From: Virgibacillus necropolis
GTDB taxonomy: Bacteria; Bacillota; Bacilli; Bacillales; Amphibacillaceae
Reading direction: 5' to 3'
DNA: 64,000 nt
Assembly (NCBI RefSeq): GCF_002224365.1
Contig: NZ_CP022437.1
Coordinates: 558,001 to 622,000, forward strand
Position numbers and translations under genes: made by a program. Numbering within the stretch: position 1 is the stretch's first letter; each line of letters opens with the position of its first letter. The notes under the pieces are model-generated. The model was not told the DNA's origin and searched no databases. It saw nothing but the letters and a program-made list of their open reading frames with translations. Shown here one piece after another: positions 34,894 through 43,945 of this stretch.

Positions 34894-35346
34894 TTAGGCT
34901 GCTTCTACTACTTGTTTCATAGCCTTCATTTTTCCAAGGTGCTCATTTTCATGCATGATTAACATGTCAACTATATCGCCGTAAGTTTTGAAATTTCCAA
35001 ATGGCAATGTATAAGGTAAATCTTGTTTAAAAAATTCATCTGAAAGCTCATTGATACGAGTTTGTTGTTCTTCTAAATGGTTAACAAGCACAGAAATAGT
35101 CGGAACTTCTCCGGTCCAGTTAGCTGGCTTTGTTCCAGATTTAAATAACTCATTAAACTCTTCAAGAAAATTCGCGGATTGTGAAGCGTGTCCGAATAGT
35201 AACGCTTCAGCAGTTACGAGAACATGTCCGACATGCCAGTGTATGTTATTATTAAATTGTTCAGGCTGGATATCGGCTGTTTTTTCATCAAGATCTTTTA
35301 CAAAGGTAGAAAATGAATTCCTTGTTAGATTAAAAAGATTTGGCAT
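34894..35346 (-). CDS. DinB-like four-helix protein
   Basis: A 150-residue DinB/YfiT-like protein. Putative metal-binding His residues sit in HWHVGHVLVTAEAL and HENEHLGKMKAM, a spacing known from DinB-family thiol transferases and bacillithiol-related enzymes. GTGGAGGG precedes the ATG. Substrate unknown; bacillithiol transferase is a family-level possibility. Confidence 0.75.
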   Translation of the reverse strand: MPNLFNLTRNSFSTFVKDLDEKTADIQPEQFNNNIHWHVGHVLVTAEALLFGHASQSANFLEEFNELFKSGTKPANWTGEVPTISVLVNHLEEQQTRINELSDEFFKQDLPYTLPFGNFKTYGDIVDMLIMHENEHLGKMKAMKQVVEAA

Positions 35347-35490
35347 CTAAAACCCTCCACGTTATAAGTACTTCACATTAACTATAAGTATAATTGGTTT
35401 AAATGTAAAATTGCTTGATTTTATGAATATCGGGGAGGGGAAACTAGACTTAAACTTTTATGCCAACTGGTTTAATTAAGTAAAATAGTA

Positions 35491-35519
35491 TTGACTGAAT
35501 GATCATTCATCTTTATTAT
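35491..35519 (+). promoter_or_regulatory. Promoter of the acyl-CoA cluster with an embedded palindromic operator
   Basis: TTGACT (35491-35496), 17 bp spacer, TATTAT (35514-35519). The perfect 14 bp palindrome TGAATGATCATTCA (35496-35509) fills the spacer, where a repressor would block RNA polymerase. It resembles the sites of B. subtilis FadR (TetR family). A related palindrome lies at 37783-37800. Confidence 0.7.
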
Positions 35520-35609
35520 AAGTAATATAGCATTAGAACAAATATATTTTTCTGGAAAATGCAATCGCTAACATTTTTCGGTATACTAGAATAAAAGGGG
35601 GAGCGGAAA

Positions 35610-37736
35610 GTGGATACATTTTTACTTCTTAATATGGTAGCCTTCATAGCTATCGTCATCTATGGCTTGTATTTATTCGTTAAAGTTATAGCAACTCGTG
35701 TAGCTTACATTAAACTTGGTAAGAAATCAGAGTTTGATGGTGACTTTAAAGAACGCTTTCGTCGAATTGGTAAAATTGTTTTCGGCCAATCAAAGCTGTT
35801 AAAGGATAAAAAGTCTGGAACCATTCACGTAATGATGTTCTATGGTTTCCTACTCGTTCAATTTGGCGCGCTTGACATGTTTGTCAAGGGGCTTGCGCCA
35901 GGAAATCATCTGCCATTTGGGCCTTTATATCCTGCTTTTACATTTTTTCAGGAATTGGTAACCCTAACGATATTAGTAGCTGTTATTTGGGCATTTTATC
36001 GTAGGTATATTGAGAAAATAGTTCGCTTGAAGCGTGGCTTTAAAGCAGGACTCGTATTAATTTTTATTGGAACATTAATGGTATCCGTTTTATTAGGAAA
36101 CGGGTTTGCAATGATATGGCATGGTCATGCGGCCACATGGACAGAACCGATTGCTAGTTTAGTAGCGCTCGCATTTGGGTGGATAAGCCCGGCAGCCGCT
36201 ATGGTTTTATTTTATGTTGCCTGGTGGGTGCACGCCGTGACTATTTTGACATTCTTAGTTTATGTTCCACAATCAAAACACGCACACTTGCTTGCAGCAC
36301 CAATAAACGTATTTTTAAGCAAACGTGTACCCGGTAAACTGAAAAAGCTAGATTTTGACATTGATGAAGATGCTGAAGAAAGTGAAGAAGAAATTTCATT
36401 TGGAGTAGGAAAAGTAGAAGACTTTGAGCAACATCAAATGATAGATTTCTATGCTTGTGTAGAGTGTGGGCGTTGTACAGATGTTTGTCCTGCATCAGGA
36501 TCAGGTAAAATGCTGTCACCGATGGATATCATGGTAAAAGTCCGCGACCACCTGACCGCAAAAGGTGCAGCTATTACTGGGAAATCACCATGGGTTCCTT
36601 CTTATGCATTTGCAGGGACATCTGGTAACCAATTAGCAAGCATGACACAAAGTGGTGACGAACAAAAAGCAGAAAATAATATGGCAGACATTAGCCTAAT
36701 TGGTGATGTTATTACAGAGGAAGAACTTGCCGGTTGTACAACATGTCGCAACTGTGAAGAAGCTTGTCCTGTTATGAATGAACATGTCGGTACGATTATT
36801 GATATGCGTCGTTATCTTGTTATGACAGAAGGTAAAATGGATCCAGAAGCACAGCGCGCTGTGACGAATATTGAACGTCAAGGAAACCCTTGGGGATTGT
36901 CGAAAAAAGACCGTATTAAGTGGCGTGAAACGGATGAATCGGTCCATATTCCAACTGTTAAAGAATTGAAAAAGGAAGAAAAGGATTTTGAATACTTATT
37001 CTGGGTTAGTTCAATGGGTGCTTATGATAGTCGTAGTCAAAAAATTGCGATTGCATTTGCGAAACTAATGAATCAAGCGGGAATCAGCTTTGCAATTTTG
37101 GGTAACAAGGAAGCAAATTCTGGCGATACGGCTCGCCGTATTGGGAACGAGTTTTTATTCCAGGAAATCGCTGAGAAAAACATTAAAGAATTTGAGAAAA
37201 ATGGTGTGACCAAAATCGTTACAATCGACCCTCATGCATACAATATATTTAAAAATGAGTATCCTGACTTCGGATACGAAGCAGAGGTTTACCATCATAC
37301 ACAAATGATTTATGATCTCGTAATGAATGGAAAGTTAAAACCGCGTGGTGAAATTAATGAACGATTGACCTATCATGATTCTTGTTATTTAGGAAGATAT
37401 AATGGTGTTTATGATCCACCCCGTGAAATACTCAACTCGATTCCAGGTCTTGAATTAGTAGAGATGGATCGTAGCCGCGAAAATGGAATGTGCTGTGGAG
37501 CTGGTGGTGGCTTAATGTGGCAAGAAGAGACAACTGGTAACCGCATTAATGTTGCAAGGACAGAGCAAGCAATGGCTGTTGAACCAACTATGATTTCAAC
37601 CGCATGTCCATATTGTATGACCATGATAAGCGATGGTACAAAAGCAAAAGATGTAGATGAGGATATTAGTACACTGGACGTTGCTGAAATTCTAGCATTA
37701 TCAGTATTTGTTGAAGAAAAAGCTAAAACAGCTTAA
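35610..37736 (+). CDS. ywjF: Membrane-bound iron-sulfur electron carrier YwjF (heterodisulfide-reductase-like)
   Basis: A 708-residue protein. The first about 240 residues hold several membrane helices of the nitrate-reductase-gamma kind. Two 4Fe-4S motifs follow, CVECGRCTDVCP (near 283) and CTTCRNCEEACP (near 375). The C-terminal part has a CCG-type cysteine-rich domain (SCYLGRYN, CCGAGGG, CPYCMTM). It starts at GTG 35610 behind AAAGGGGGAG. Its place ahead of acyl-CoA dehydrogenases suggests it passes electrons from ETF to menaquinone in fatty-acid oxidation; no etf genes are present in the window. Confidence 0.85.
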   Translation: MDTFLLLNMVAFIAIVIYGLYLFVKVIATRVAYIKLGKKSEFDGDFKERFRRIGKIVFGQSKLLKDKKSGTIHVMMFYGFLLVQFGALDMFVKGLAPGNHLPFGPLYPAFTFFQELVTLTILVAVIWAFYRRYIEKIVRLKRGFKAGLVLIFIGTLMVSVLLGNGFAMIWHGHAATWTEPIASLVALAFGWISPAAAMVLFYVAWWVHAVTILTFLVYVPQSKHAHLLAAPINVFLSKRVPGKLKKLDFDIDEDAEESEEEISFGVGKVEDFEQHQMIDFYACVECGRCTDVCPASGSGKMLSPMDIMVKVRDHLTAKGAAITGKSPWVPSYAFAGTSGNQLASMTQSGDEQKAENNMADISLIGDVITEEELAGCTTCRNCEEACPVMNEHVGTIIDMRRYLVMTEGKMDPEAQRAVTNIERQGNPWGLSKKDRIKWRETDESVHIPTVKELKKEEKDFEYLFWVSSMGAYDSRSQKIAIAFAKLMNQAGISFAILGNKEANSGDTARRIGNEFLFQEIAEKNIKEFEKNGVTKIVTIDPHAYNIFKNEYPDFGYEAEVYHHTQMIYDLVMNGKLKPRGEINERLTYHDSCYLGRYNGVYDPPREILNSIPGLELVEMDRSRENGMCCGAGGGLMWQEETTGNRINVARTEQAMAVEPTMISTACPYCMTMISDGTKAKDVDEDISTLDVAEILALSVFVEEKAKTA

Positions 37737-37742
37737 ACTAAT

Positions 37743-37770
37743 AGAGAGGTAGATTAATACCTCTCTTTAT
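37743..37770 (+). terminator. Terminator after ywjF
   Basis: AGAGAGGTA and TACCTCTCT form a perfect 9 bp stem around six bases, followed by TTATT. It separates ywjF from the thiolase operon. Confidence 0.75.
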
Positions 37771-37782
37771 TAGGGTATTAAT

Positions 37783-37800
37783 ATTGAGCGAGCGTTCAAT
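37783..37800 (+). promoter_or_regulatory. Second palindromic operator, before the thiolase gene
   Basis: ATTGAGCGAGCGTTCAAT is an imperfect palindrome. Its core TGAGCG-AG-CGTTCA fits the same TGARYG-NN-CRTTCA pattern as TGAATGATCATTCA at 35496. It lies 64 bases before the thiolase start. Confidence 0.6.
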
Positions 37801-37863
37801 CAAAAAAAGAAAGCGTTAACAAACAAAACTAATTTTTTTAGAAAAGAAAGGGATGGAAATTAA

Positions 37864-39051
37864 ATGGCAAAAACTGTAATCGTATCTGGAGCACGTACAC
37901 CGTTTGGGAAATTTGGAGGAGCTTTAAAACCCTTTACCGCTTCACAATTAGGTGGAAAAGCAATCCGTGAAGCACTTGATCGAGCGGGCTTAGATGAATC
38001 AGAAATTGATGAAGTAATCATGGGAACTGTCCTGCAGGGTGGCCAAGGCCAAATTCCATCACGACAAGCGGCAAGAGAAGCTGGAATTCCTTGGAACGTA
38101 AAAACAGAAACAATTAATAAAGTATGTGCATCAGGGATGCGTAGTGTAACACTTGCAGATCAATTAATTCGTCTCGGAGATGAGGACGTCATTGTAGCTG
38201 GTGGAATGGAAAGCATGAGCAATGCACCATATTTCTTACCTGATGCTCGCTGGGGTAACCGGATGGGTGACAAATCTGTCAAAGACATGATGATCCATGA
38301 TGGACTTACCTGTTCATTTGAAGGTGTTCACATGGGTAACTATGGTAATGGGACGGCGGATAAGCATGAATTATCAAGAGAACAACAAGACGAATGGTCC
38401 TATCGTTCCCATCAACGTGCTATCAAGGCAATTGACGATGGTAAGTTTGCCGAGGAAATTGTATCTCTTGAAGTTCCACAACGTAAAGGTGATCCAATCG
38501 TTGTAGATACAGATGAAGCGCCACGGAAGAATACAACATTAGAGCGTTTGGCGAAATTACGCCCAGCATTTGGTTCAGATGGTACGGTTACCGCAGGAAA
38601 TGCTCCAGGAGTTAATGATGGTGCGGCTGCATTTGTCGTCATGTCAGATGAAAAGGCAGAAAAACTTGGCAAAACACCAATGGCAACGGTTCTAGGGCAT
38701 GCAGAGGTTGCGGTTGAAGCACATAATTTCCCTGAGACTCCTGGACTCGTTATCAATAAATTGCTAGAAAAAACTGGTCACTCAACAGATGACATTGATT
38801 TATATGAAATCAACGAAGCATTTGCTGTTGTATCACTTGCCAGCGGAAAAATCGCCGGAATTGATCCAGAAAAAGTGAATGTAAACGGTGGAGCAGTAGC
38901 GCTAGGACATCCAATCGGAGCAAGTGGTGCGCGCATCATTTTAACATTAATCCATGAATTGAAACGACGTGGCGGAGGACTTGGTGTAGCTGCAATTTGT
39001 AGTGGCGGCGGTCAAGGTGACGCTATTTTAGTTGAAGTTCCAAAAAGTTGA
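37864..39051 (+). CDS. Acetyl-CoA C-acetyltransferase (thiolase)
   Basis: A 395-residue thiolase, like B. subtilis MmgA. The nucleophile Cys is in [10 protein letters not shown], the His in [15 protein letters not shown], and the second Cys in [10 protein letters not shown]. It cleaves acetoacetyl-CoA to two acetyl-CoA, or condenses them. In this cluster degradation is likelier. AAAGGGATGG precedes the ATG. It begins the operon that runs to icmF. Confidence 0.93.
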   Translation: MAKTVIVSGARTPFGKFGGALKPFTASQLGGKAIREALDRAGLDESEIDEVIMGTVLQGGQGQIPSRQAAREAGIPWNVKTETINKVCASGMRSVTLADQLIRLGDEDVIVAGGMESMSNAPYFLPDARWGNRMGDKSVKDMMIHDGLTCSFEGVHMGNYGNGTADKHELSREQQDEWSYRSHQRAIKAIDDGKFAEEIVSLEVPQRKGDPIVVDTDEAPRKNTTLERLAKLRPAFGSDGTVTAGNAPGVNDGAAAFVVMSDEKAEKLGKTPMATVLGHAEVAVEAHNFPETPGLVINKLLEKTGHSTDDIDLYEINEAFAVVSLASGKIAGIDPEKVNVNGGAVALGHPIGASGARIILTLIHELKRRGGGLGVAAICSGGGQGDAILVEVPKS

Positions 39052-39096
39052 TCGATAAAGCCAGGAAGTCGATCGCAAACACTAAAAAGTCGATCT
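39046..39096 (+). repeat. Short 21-bp-period repeat with AGTYGATC core
   Basis: AGTTGATCG at 39046, AGTCGATCG at 39067 and AGTCGATCT at 39088 are exactly 21 bp apart. The first copy overlaps the thiolase stop codon; the array fills the gap before the next gene. Confidence 0.65.
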
Positions 39097-39122
39097 ATCA
39101 AGTTGAACAAGGAGGTAGACCC

Positions 39123-39971
39123 ATGGAAATAAAAAAAGTTATGGTCATCGGTGCAGGTCAAATGGGTGGCGGAATTGCGCAAGTTTGTGCCCAAGCTGGA
39201 TTTGAAGTTTTATTAAATGATATGAACGTAGAAGCATTAGACAAAGGCTTGAAGCGTATCGAAAAACTATTAGCACGTGCAGTTGAAAAGGAACGAATTA
39301 GTGAATCGGATAAAGCAGATACATTAGGCCGTTTGGTCGCCTCATCTGAGCTGAAAGATGCACAGAATTGTGATCTTGTGATTGAAGCGGTTGTTGAAAA
39401 TATGGCTGTAAAAGAAAAAGTCTTTGGCGAACTTGATACTATCGTGCCAAAGCATGCTATTTTAGCGTCAAACACATCATCACTTCCAATTACAGAAATT
39501 GCTGCTACAACAAAACGACCAGACCAGGTTATTGGTATGCATTTTATGAATCCAGTTCCGGTCATGAAGCTTGTCGAAATCATACGTGGCTTGCAGACGA
39601 GTGATGAAACGTATAAAGCAATAGAGGATATGACAAAAAAACTTAGCAAAGTACCAGTTGAAGTTGAAGACTTCCCTGGCTTTGTTGCCAACCGAATTTT
39701 AATGCCAATGATTAATGAAGCAATCTACACTGTTTACGAAGGTGTGTCTTCTGTAGAAGATGTCGACACCGTGATGAAGCTTGGTATGAATCACCCAATG
39801 GGACCATTGACGCTAGCTGATTTCATTGGTCTAGACACTTGCCTATCTATAATGGAAGTACTTTACGAAGGGTTTGGCGACAGCAAGTACCGCCCATGTC
39901 CATTATTACGTAAATATGTGAAGGCTGGCTGGCTCGGTAAAAAAAGCGGACGCGGCTTCTATCAGTATTAA
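39123..39971 (+). CDS. 3-hydroxybutyryl-CoA dehydrogenase
   Basis: A 282-residue NAD-dependent dehydrogenase, like B. subtilis MmgB/Hbd. The Rossmann motif is GAGQMGGGIAQVCAQAG; SNTSSLPITEIA and HFMNPVPVMKLVEII mark the active site. ATG 39123 follows AAGGAGG; an open frame to 39048 covers the repeat and is not coding. It oxidises 3-hydroxyacyl-CoA upstream of thiolase in the pathway. Confidence 0.93.
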   Translation: MEIKKVMVIGAGQMGGGIAQVCAQAGFEVLLNDMNVEALDKGLKRIEKLLARAVEKERISESDKADTLGRLVASSELKDAQNCDLVIEAVVENMAVKEKVFGELDTIVPKHAILASNTSSLPITEIAATTKRPDQVIGMHFMNPVPVMKLVEIIRGLQTSDETYKAIEDMTKKLSKVPVEVEDFPGFVANRILMPMINEAIYTVYEGVSSVEDVDTVMKLGMNHPMGPLTLADFIGLDTCLSIMEVLYEGFGDSKYRPCPLLRKYVKAGWLGKKSGRGFYQY

Positions 39972-40010
39972 TACGGGGAAAGTCCCCATAAAACAAAAAG
40001 GAGTCACAAC

Positions 40011-41153
40011 ATGAATATACATTTTACTGAAGAACAAGAAATGATGCGGAAAATGGTTCGCGACTTTGCACAAAAGGAAGTGGCAAAAGAAGTAGAACGA
40101 ATGGAAGAAGAAGACCGCCATCCAGAGGAACTAATCCAAAAAATGGCTGAGCTTGGCTTAATGGGAATCCCTATTTCTGAAGAATATGGTGGAAGTGGCA
40201 TGGATTTTACTTCTTACATTATTGCTATTCATGAACTTTCCAAAGTAAGCGCGGCACTCGGTGTTATTTTATCTGTTCACACATCAGTTGGTACAAATCC
40301 TATTCTTTATTTTGGAACACAAGAACAAAAGAAAAAGTATTTGCCCAAACTTGCTTCTGGTGAGTATTTAGGTGCGTTTGCATTAACTGAATCAAGTGCA
40401 GGGTCTGATGCAGGAAGTCTGAAAACTAGGGCTAAAAAAGATGGAGATAATTACATTCTAAATGGATCCAAAACATTTATTACAAATGGTGGTGTGGCAG
40501 ATACATACATTACCTTTGCCCGAACCAGTGGTGAAAAAGGTGCAAAAGGTGTAAGTGCATTTATTTTGGAAAAAGATACACCCGGCCTTTCGATTGGGAA
40601 GACGGAAAAGAAAATGGGCCTGCATGGCACAAAAACGGTTGAATTAAATTTTGACCAATGTGTTGTACCAGAAGAACAGCTTCTTGGAAATGAAGGAGAA
40701 GGCTTTAACATTGCAATGGCGAATTTAAACTTCGGGCGAATCGGAATTGCCGCGCAAGCGTTAGGGATCGGTGAGGCTGCACTTGAACATGCAGTAACTT
40801 ATGCGAAAGAGCGGGAACAATTTGGTAAACCTATCGCACATAACCAAGGAATTTCCTTTAAATTAGCTGATATGGCAACAGACGTGGAAGCATCGAAGCT
40901 ATTAGTCTATCAAGCTGCGGCAATGGTTCAAGCAGGCATGGCTTGTAATAAGGAAGCATCGATGGCAAAGCTTTATGCATCAAAAACCGCTCGGAATGTT
41001 TCAATCGAAGCTGTTCAAGTTTATGGTGGCTATGGTTATACAGAAGACTATCCGGTTGAACGATTTTTTCGTGACGCAAAAATAACTGAGATATACGAAG
41101 GTACAAGCGAAATCCAACATATCGTAATAGCAAAAAATCTATTAAAAGCATAG
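40011..41153 (+). CDS. Acyl-CoA dehydrogenase (short/branched-chain), copy 1
   Basis: A 380-residue FAD enzyme. Motifs: [18 protein letters not shown] (FAD/substrate loop), [19 protein letters not shown], and the catalytic Glu in [12 protein letters not shown]. It most resembles butyryl/short-chain acyl-CoA dehydrogenases (B. subtilis AcdA/MmgC type) and would convert butyryl-CoA to crotonyl-CoA, passing electrons to ETF. AAAAGGAG precedes the ATG. Confidence 0.92.
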   Translation: MNIHFTEEQEMMRKMVRDFAQKEVAKEVERMEEEDRHPEELIQKMAELGLMGIPISEEYGGSGMDFTSYIIAIHELSKVSAALGVILSVHTSVGTNPILYFGTQEQKKKYLPKLASGEYLGAFALTESSAGSDAGSLKTRAKKDGDNYILNGSKTFITNGGVADTYITFARTSGEKGAKGVSAFILEKDTPGLSIGKTEKKMGLHGTKTVELNFDQCVVPEEQLLGNEGEGFNIAMANLNFGRIGIAAQALGIGEAALEHAVTYAKEREQFGKPIAHNQGISFKLADMATDVEASKLLVYQAAAMVQAGMACNKEASMAKLYASKTARNVSIEAVQVYGGYGYTEDYPVERFFRDAKITEIYEGTSEIQHIVIAKNLLKA

Positions 41154-41166
41154 GAGGCACATAAAG

Positions 41167-42309
41167 ATGAACTTTCAACTAACCGATGAACAGGAAATGC
41201 TGCGCAAAATGGTCCGTGATTTTACAACAAAGGAAGTGGAACCTACTGCTGCAGAACGTGACGAAGAAGAACGTTTCGACCGTGAAATTTTTAACAAAAT
41301 GGCTGAATTGGGGTTAACTGGTATTCCGTGGCCAGAAGAATATGGTGGAATCGGCTCTGATTATGTAAGCTATGTAATCGCAGTTGAAGAACTTTCACGC
41401 CTATGTGCATCAACAGGTGTAACACTTTCTGCACATATTTCACTTTGTAGCTGGCCAATTTTTACGTATGGAAATGAAGAACAGAAAAAAAACTTCCTAA
41501 CACGCTTAGCAACGGGCGAGGCACTAGGGGCATATGCTCTGTCTGAACCGGGAGCTGGAAGTGATGTAGCATCCATGCGAACTTCTGCTAAAAAAGACGG
41601 AGATGATTATATAGTAAATGGCAGCAAAGTATGGATTACTAACGGTGGGGTAGCAGACCTTTATTTAGTCTTTGCTAAAACAGATGTGGCTGCGAATCAT
41701 AAAGGTATCAGTGCATTCGTTGTTGAAAAAGGAACAGATGGATTTACTTTTGGTAAAAAAGAAAAGAAGTTGGGAATTCGTTCATCTCCTACAACTGAAT
41801 TAATTTTTGAAAACTGCCGTATTCCGAAAGAAAATATGCTTGGGGCTGAAGGAGATGGTTTTAAAATTGCTATGTCAACACTTGACGGTGGGCGTAATGG
41901 TATTGCGGCTCAGGCGTTAGGTATCGCTCAAGGAGCACTGGACGCAGCGGTTGATTATGCAAAAGAACGTAAGCAATTCGGTAAGCCAATTGCTCAAAAT
42001 CAAGGAATTTCGTTCAAACTAGCAGACATGGCAACGGATATTGAAGCCGCCCGTCTATTAACCTATCAAGCTGCATGGCTCGAATCAAATGGATTATCAT
42101 ATGGTAAACAATCAGCAATGTCTAAACTATTTGCTGGAGATGCTGCCATGAGAATTACGGTTGAAGCGGTTCAAGTATTTGGTGGATATGGTTATACGAA
42201 AGACTATCCAGTAGAACGCTACATGCGTGATGCGAAAATTACCCAAATTTATGAAGGCACTAATGAAATCCAACGGCTAGTAATCGGTAGAATGCTAACA
42301 AAGTCGTAG
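41167..42309 (+). CDS. Acyl-CoA dehydrogenase, copy 2
   Basis: A 380-residue paralogue of the preceding gene, with [37 protein letters not shown] and the catalytic Glu in [14 protein letters not shown]. Thirteen bases separate the two genes. The pair may split substrates, one straight-chain and one branched-chain (such as isobutyryl-CoA or 2-methylbutyryl-CoA), which sequence alone cannot decide. AGGAGG precedes the start. Confidence 0.92.
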   Translation: MNFQLTDEQEMLRKMVRDFTTKEVEPTAAERDEEERFDREIFNKMAELGLTGIPWPEEYGGIGSDYVSYVIAVEELSRLCASTGVTLSAHISLCSWPIFTYGNEEQKKNFLTRLATGEALGAYALSEPGAGSDVASMRTSAKKDGDDYIVNGSKVWITNGGVADLYLVFAKTDVAANHKGISAFVVEKGTDGFTFGKKEKKLGIRSSPTTELIFENCRIPKENMLGAEGDGFKIAMSTLDGGRNGIAAQALGIAQGALDAAVDYAKERKQFGKPIAQNQGISFKLADMATDIEAARLLTYQAAWLESNGLSYGKQSAMSKLFAGDAAMRITVEAVQVFGGYGYTKDYPVERYMRDAKITQIYEGTNEIQRLVIGRMLTKS

Positions 42310-42340
42310 AAGTCGGACGCAGTAGGAAAGGATGTACCAC

Positions 42341-43276
42341 ATGCACACTCTAGTAGAGCGGATGAAAAATAACGATATACGAGCATTGGCCAGGGCAATT
42401 ACCATGGTTGAAAATGACCATCCTGATAAACTATCGCTCATGCGTGATGTTTTTTCCGTGGAAAAGAACGCTCGGCATATCGGTATAACCGGTCCCCCAG
42501 GTGCAGGCAAAAGTACACTTGTGAACCAATTAATTACAACTATTCGTGCGGAGGGAAAAACAGTTGCAATAATTGCCGTTGATCCTACTAGTCCGTTCTC
42601 TGGGGGCGCTTTACTAGGTGATCGTGTTCGAATGAATCAACACTTCACAGACGATGGAGTCTATATTAGAAGCATGGCAACTAGGGGTAGTTTAGGTGGG
42701 CTTTCGCGGGCTACCAAAGACGCTCTTCGAATTTGTGATGCCTATGGATTTGACGTTGTAATTGTCGAGACAGTTGGTGTAGGTCAGTCAGAACTTGATA
42801 TAATGAAGGTTGTTGATACAACTGCACTTGTCTTAACACCGAATAGTGGTGACGTCCTGCAAATTTTCAAGGCAGGCATTATGGAAATTGCTGATTTATT
42901 TGTTATTAATAAAGGGGATCTACCTGGCTACGGAAAACTGAAAACGCTTTTGAAGGAACTTGTCATGATGACAGCTACACATAATCATGAGAAATCTATT
43001 GTCAAAACCGTCAGTACAGAGAACAAAGGCATTGATAAGCTTTGGAAAAAGATAAACGAACATCACGACTTTCTATATTCGACAAACGAAGGAGAAAGGC
43101 GCAGAACGGATCAACAAAGATTAGAAGTATATGAATTGGTTCGGGAGGAAATATGGCGTGATGTAAAAGATTTCATCGACACAAACGCTGACTTTTCACC
43201 AATTGATGCAACAAGTGATCCTTACCAACAAGCAATTGATTGGTATCAAAAATGGAAAAAGGGAGGGGTACACTAA
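42341..43276 (+). CDS. meaB: MeaB-type G-protein chaperone of B12-dependent acyl-CoA mutase
   Basis: A 311-residue P-loop GTPase (ArgK/MeaB) that loads and protects adenosylcobalamin mutases. Motifs: [32 protein letters not shown] and VETVGVGQSE, with NKGD for guanine. ATG 42341 lies ten bases after AGGAAAGG; ATG 42332 is too close. Unusually, the nearby mutase IcmF carries its own fused MeaB-like domain, so this stand-alone copy suggests a further mutase elsewhere or dual use. Confidence 0.88.
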   Translation: MHTLVERMKNNDIRALARAITMVENDHPDKLSLMRDVFSVEKNARHIGITGPPGAGKSTLVNQLITTIRAEGKTVAIIAVDPTSPFSGGALLGDRVRMNQHFTDDGVYIRSMATRGSLGGLSRATKDALRICDAYGFDVVIVETVGVGQSELDIMKVVDTTALVLTPNSGDVLQIFKAGIMEIADLFVINKGDLPGYGKLKTLLKELVMMTATHNHEKSIVKTVSTENKGIDKLWKKINEHHDFLYSTNEGERRRTDQQRLEVYELVREEIWRDVKDFIDTNADFSPIDATSDPYQQAIDWYQKWKKGGVH

Positions 43277-43909
43277 ATGACCCAAAAACAAATCCTTTCT
43301 TCTGTGAAAGATCAAAACCTAATTGAAAAAAGGCGAAACCAAATGATTAAAGGCGCGATGACGCTTTTCAAAGAAAAAGGATTTCACCGGACAACAACAA
43401 GAGAAATCGCGAAGGAATCTGGTTTTAGCATTGGTACACTTTATGAATATATTCGGACAAAGGAAGATGTACTATTTCTTGTCTGTGATACGATTTATCT
43501 TCAAGTAAGAGAACGACTTGAAGCAGCAATTGATTTGCAAGATCCATCAGTCGAAAATTTTATCAATGTGGTCAAATCCTATTTCCAGTTGATGGACGAA
43601 ATGCAGGAAGAAGTTGTTATCATGTATCAAGAGGTTAAATCACTGGAAAAAGATACAAAAGACTACGTGCTGCAAAAAGAGCGCGATATGGTTGGAATGC
43701 TTGAGCGTGTCATTCTCACATGCTTACCACAATCTGTTCCGAAACAGGATGCAAAGCTTTTAGCAAATAACATATTTATACAAGGTCAAATGTGGGGATT
43801 CAGAAGATGGATGCTACAAAAACAATTTACATTAGATGAGTATATAGATCGTCAAATTCACTACCTTTTACAAGGCTTAGACATAACAAATAAACAGCCT
43901 ATGAAATAA
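43277..43909 (+). CDS. TetR-family regulator of the acyl-CoA cluster
   Basis: A 210-residue repressor whose HTH reads TTTREIAKESGFSIGTLYEYIRTKEDVL. The ligand-binding part is all helical. Its ATG follows the meaB stop directly. As the only regulator of the cluster, and of the FadR/YsiA class by placement, it probably binds the palindromes at 35496 and 37783 and is released by acyl-CoA. That is inference. Confidence 0.85.
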   Translation: MTQKQILSSVKDQNLIEKRRNQMIKGAMTLFKEKGFHRTTTREIAKESGFSIGTLYEYIRTKEDVLFLVCDTIYLQVRERLEAAIDLQDPSVENFINVVKSYFQLMDEMQEEVVIMYQEVKSLEKDTKDYVLQKERDMVGMLERVILTCLPQSVPKQDAKLLANNIFIQGQMWGFRRWMLQKQFTLDEYIDRQIHYLLQGLDITNKQPMK

Positions 43910-43945
43910 TAAGTTAACGAATACGAATAGATGGGAGGATTGATG

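Noticed and set aside
43910-43945. Cobalamin riboswitch before icmF
   Set aside because: The gap after the TetR gene is only 36 bases, and no B12-box sequence is seen before any gene of the cluster.
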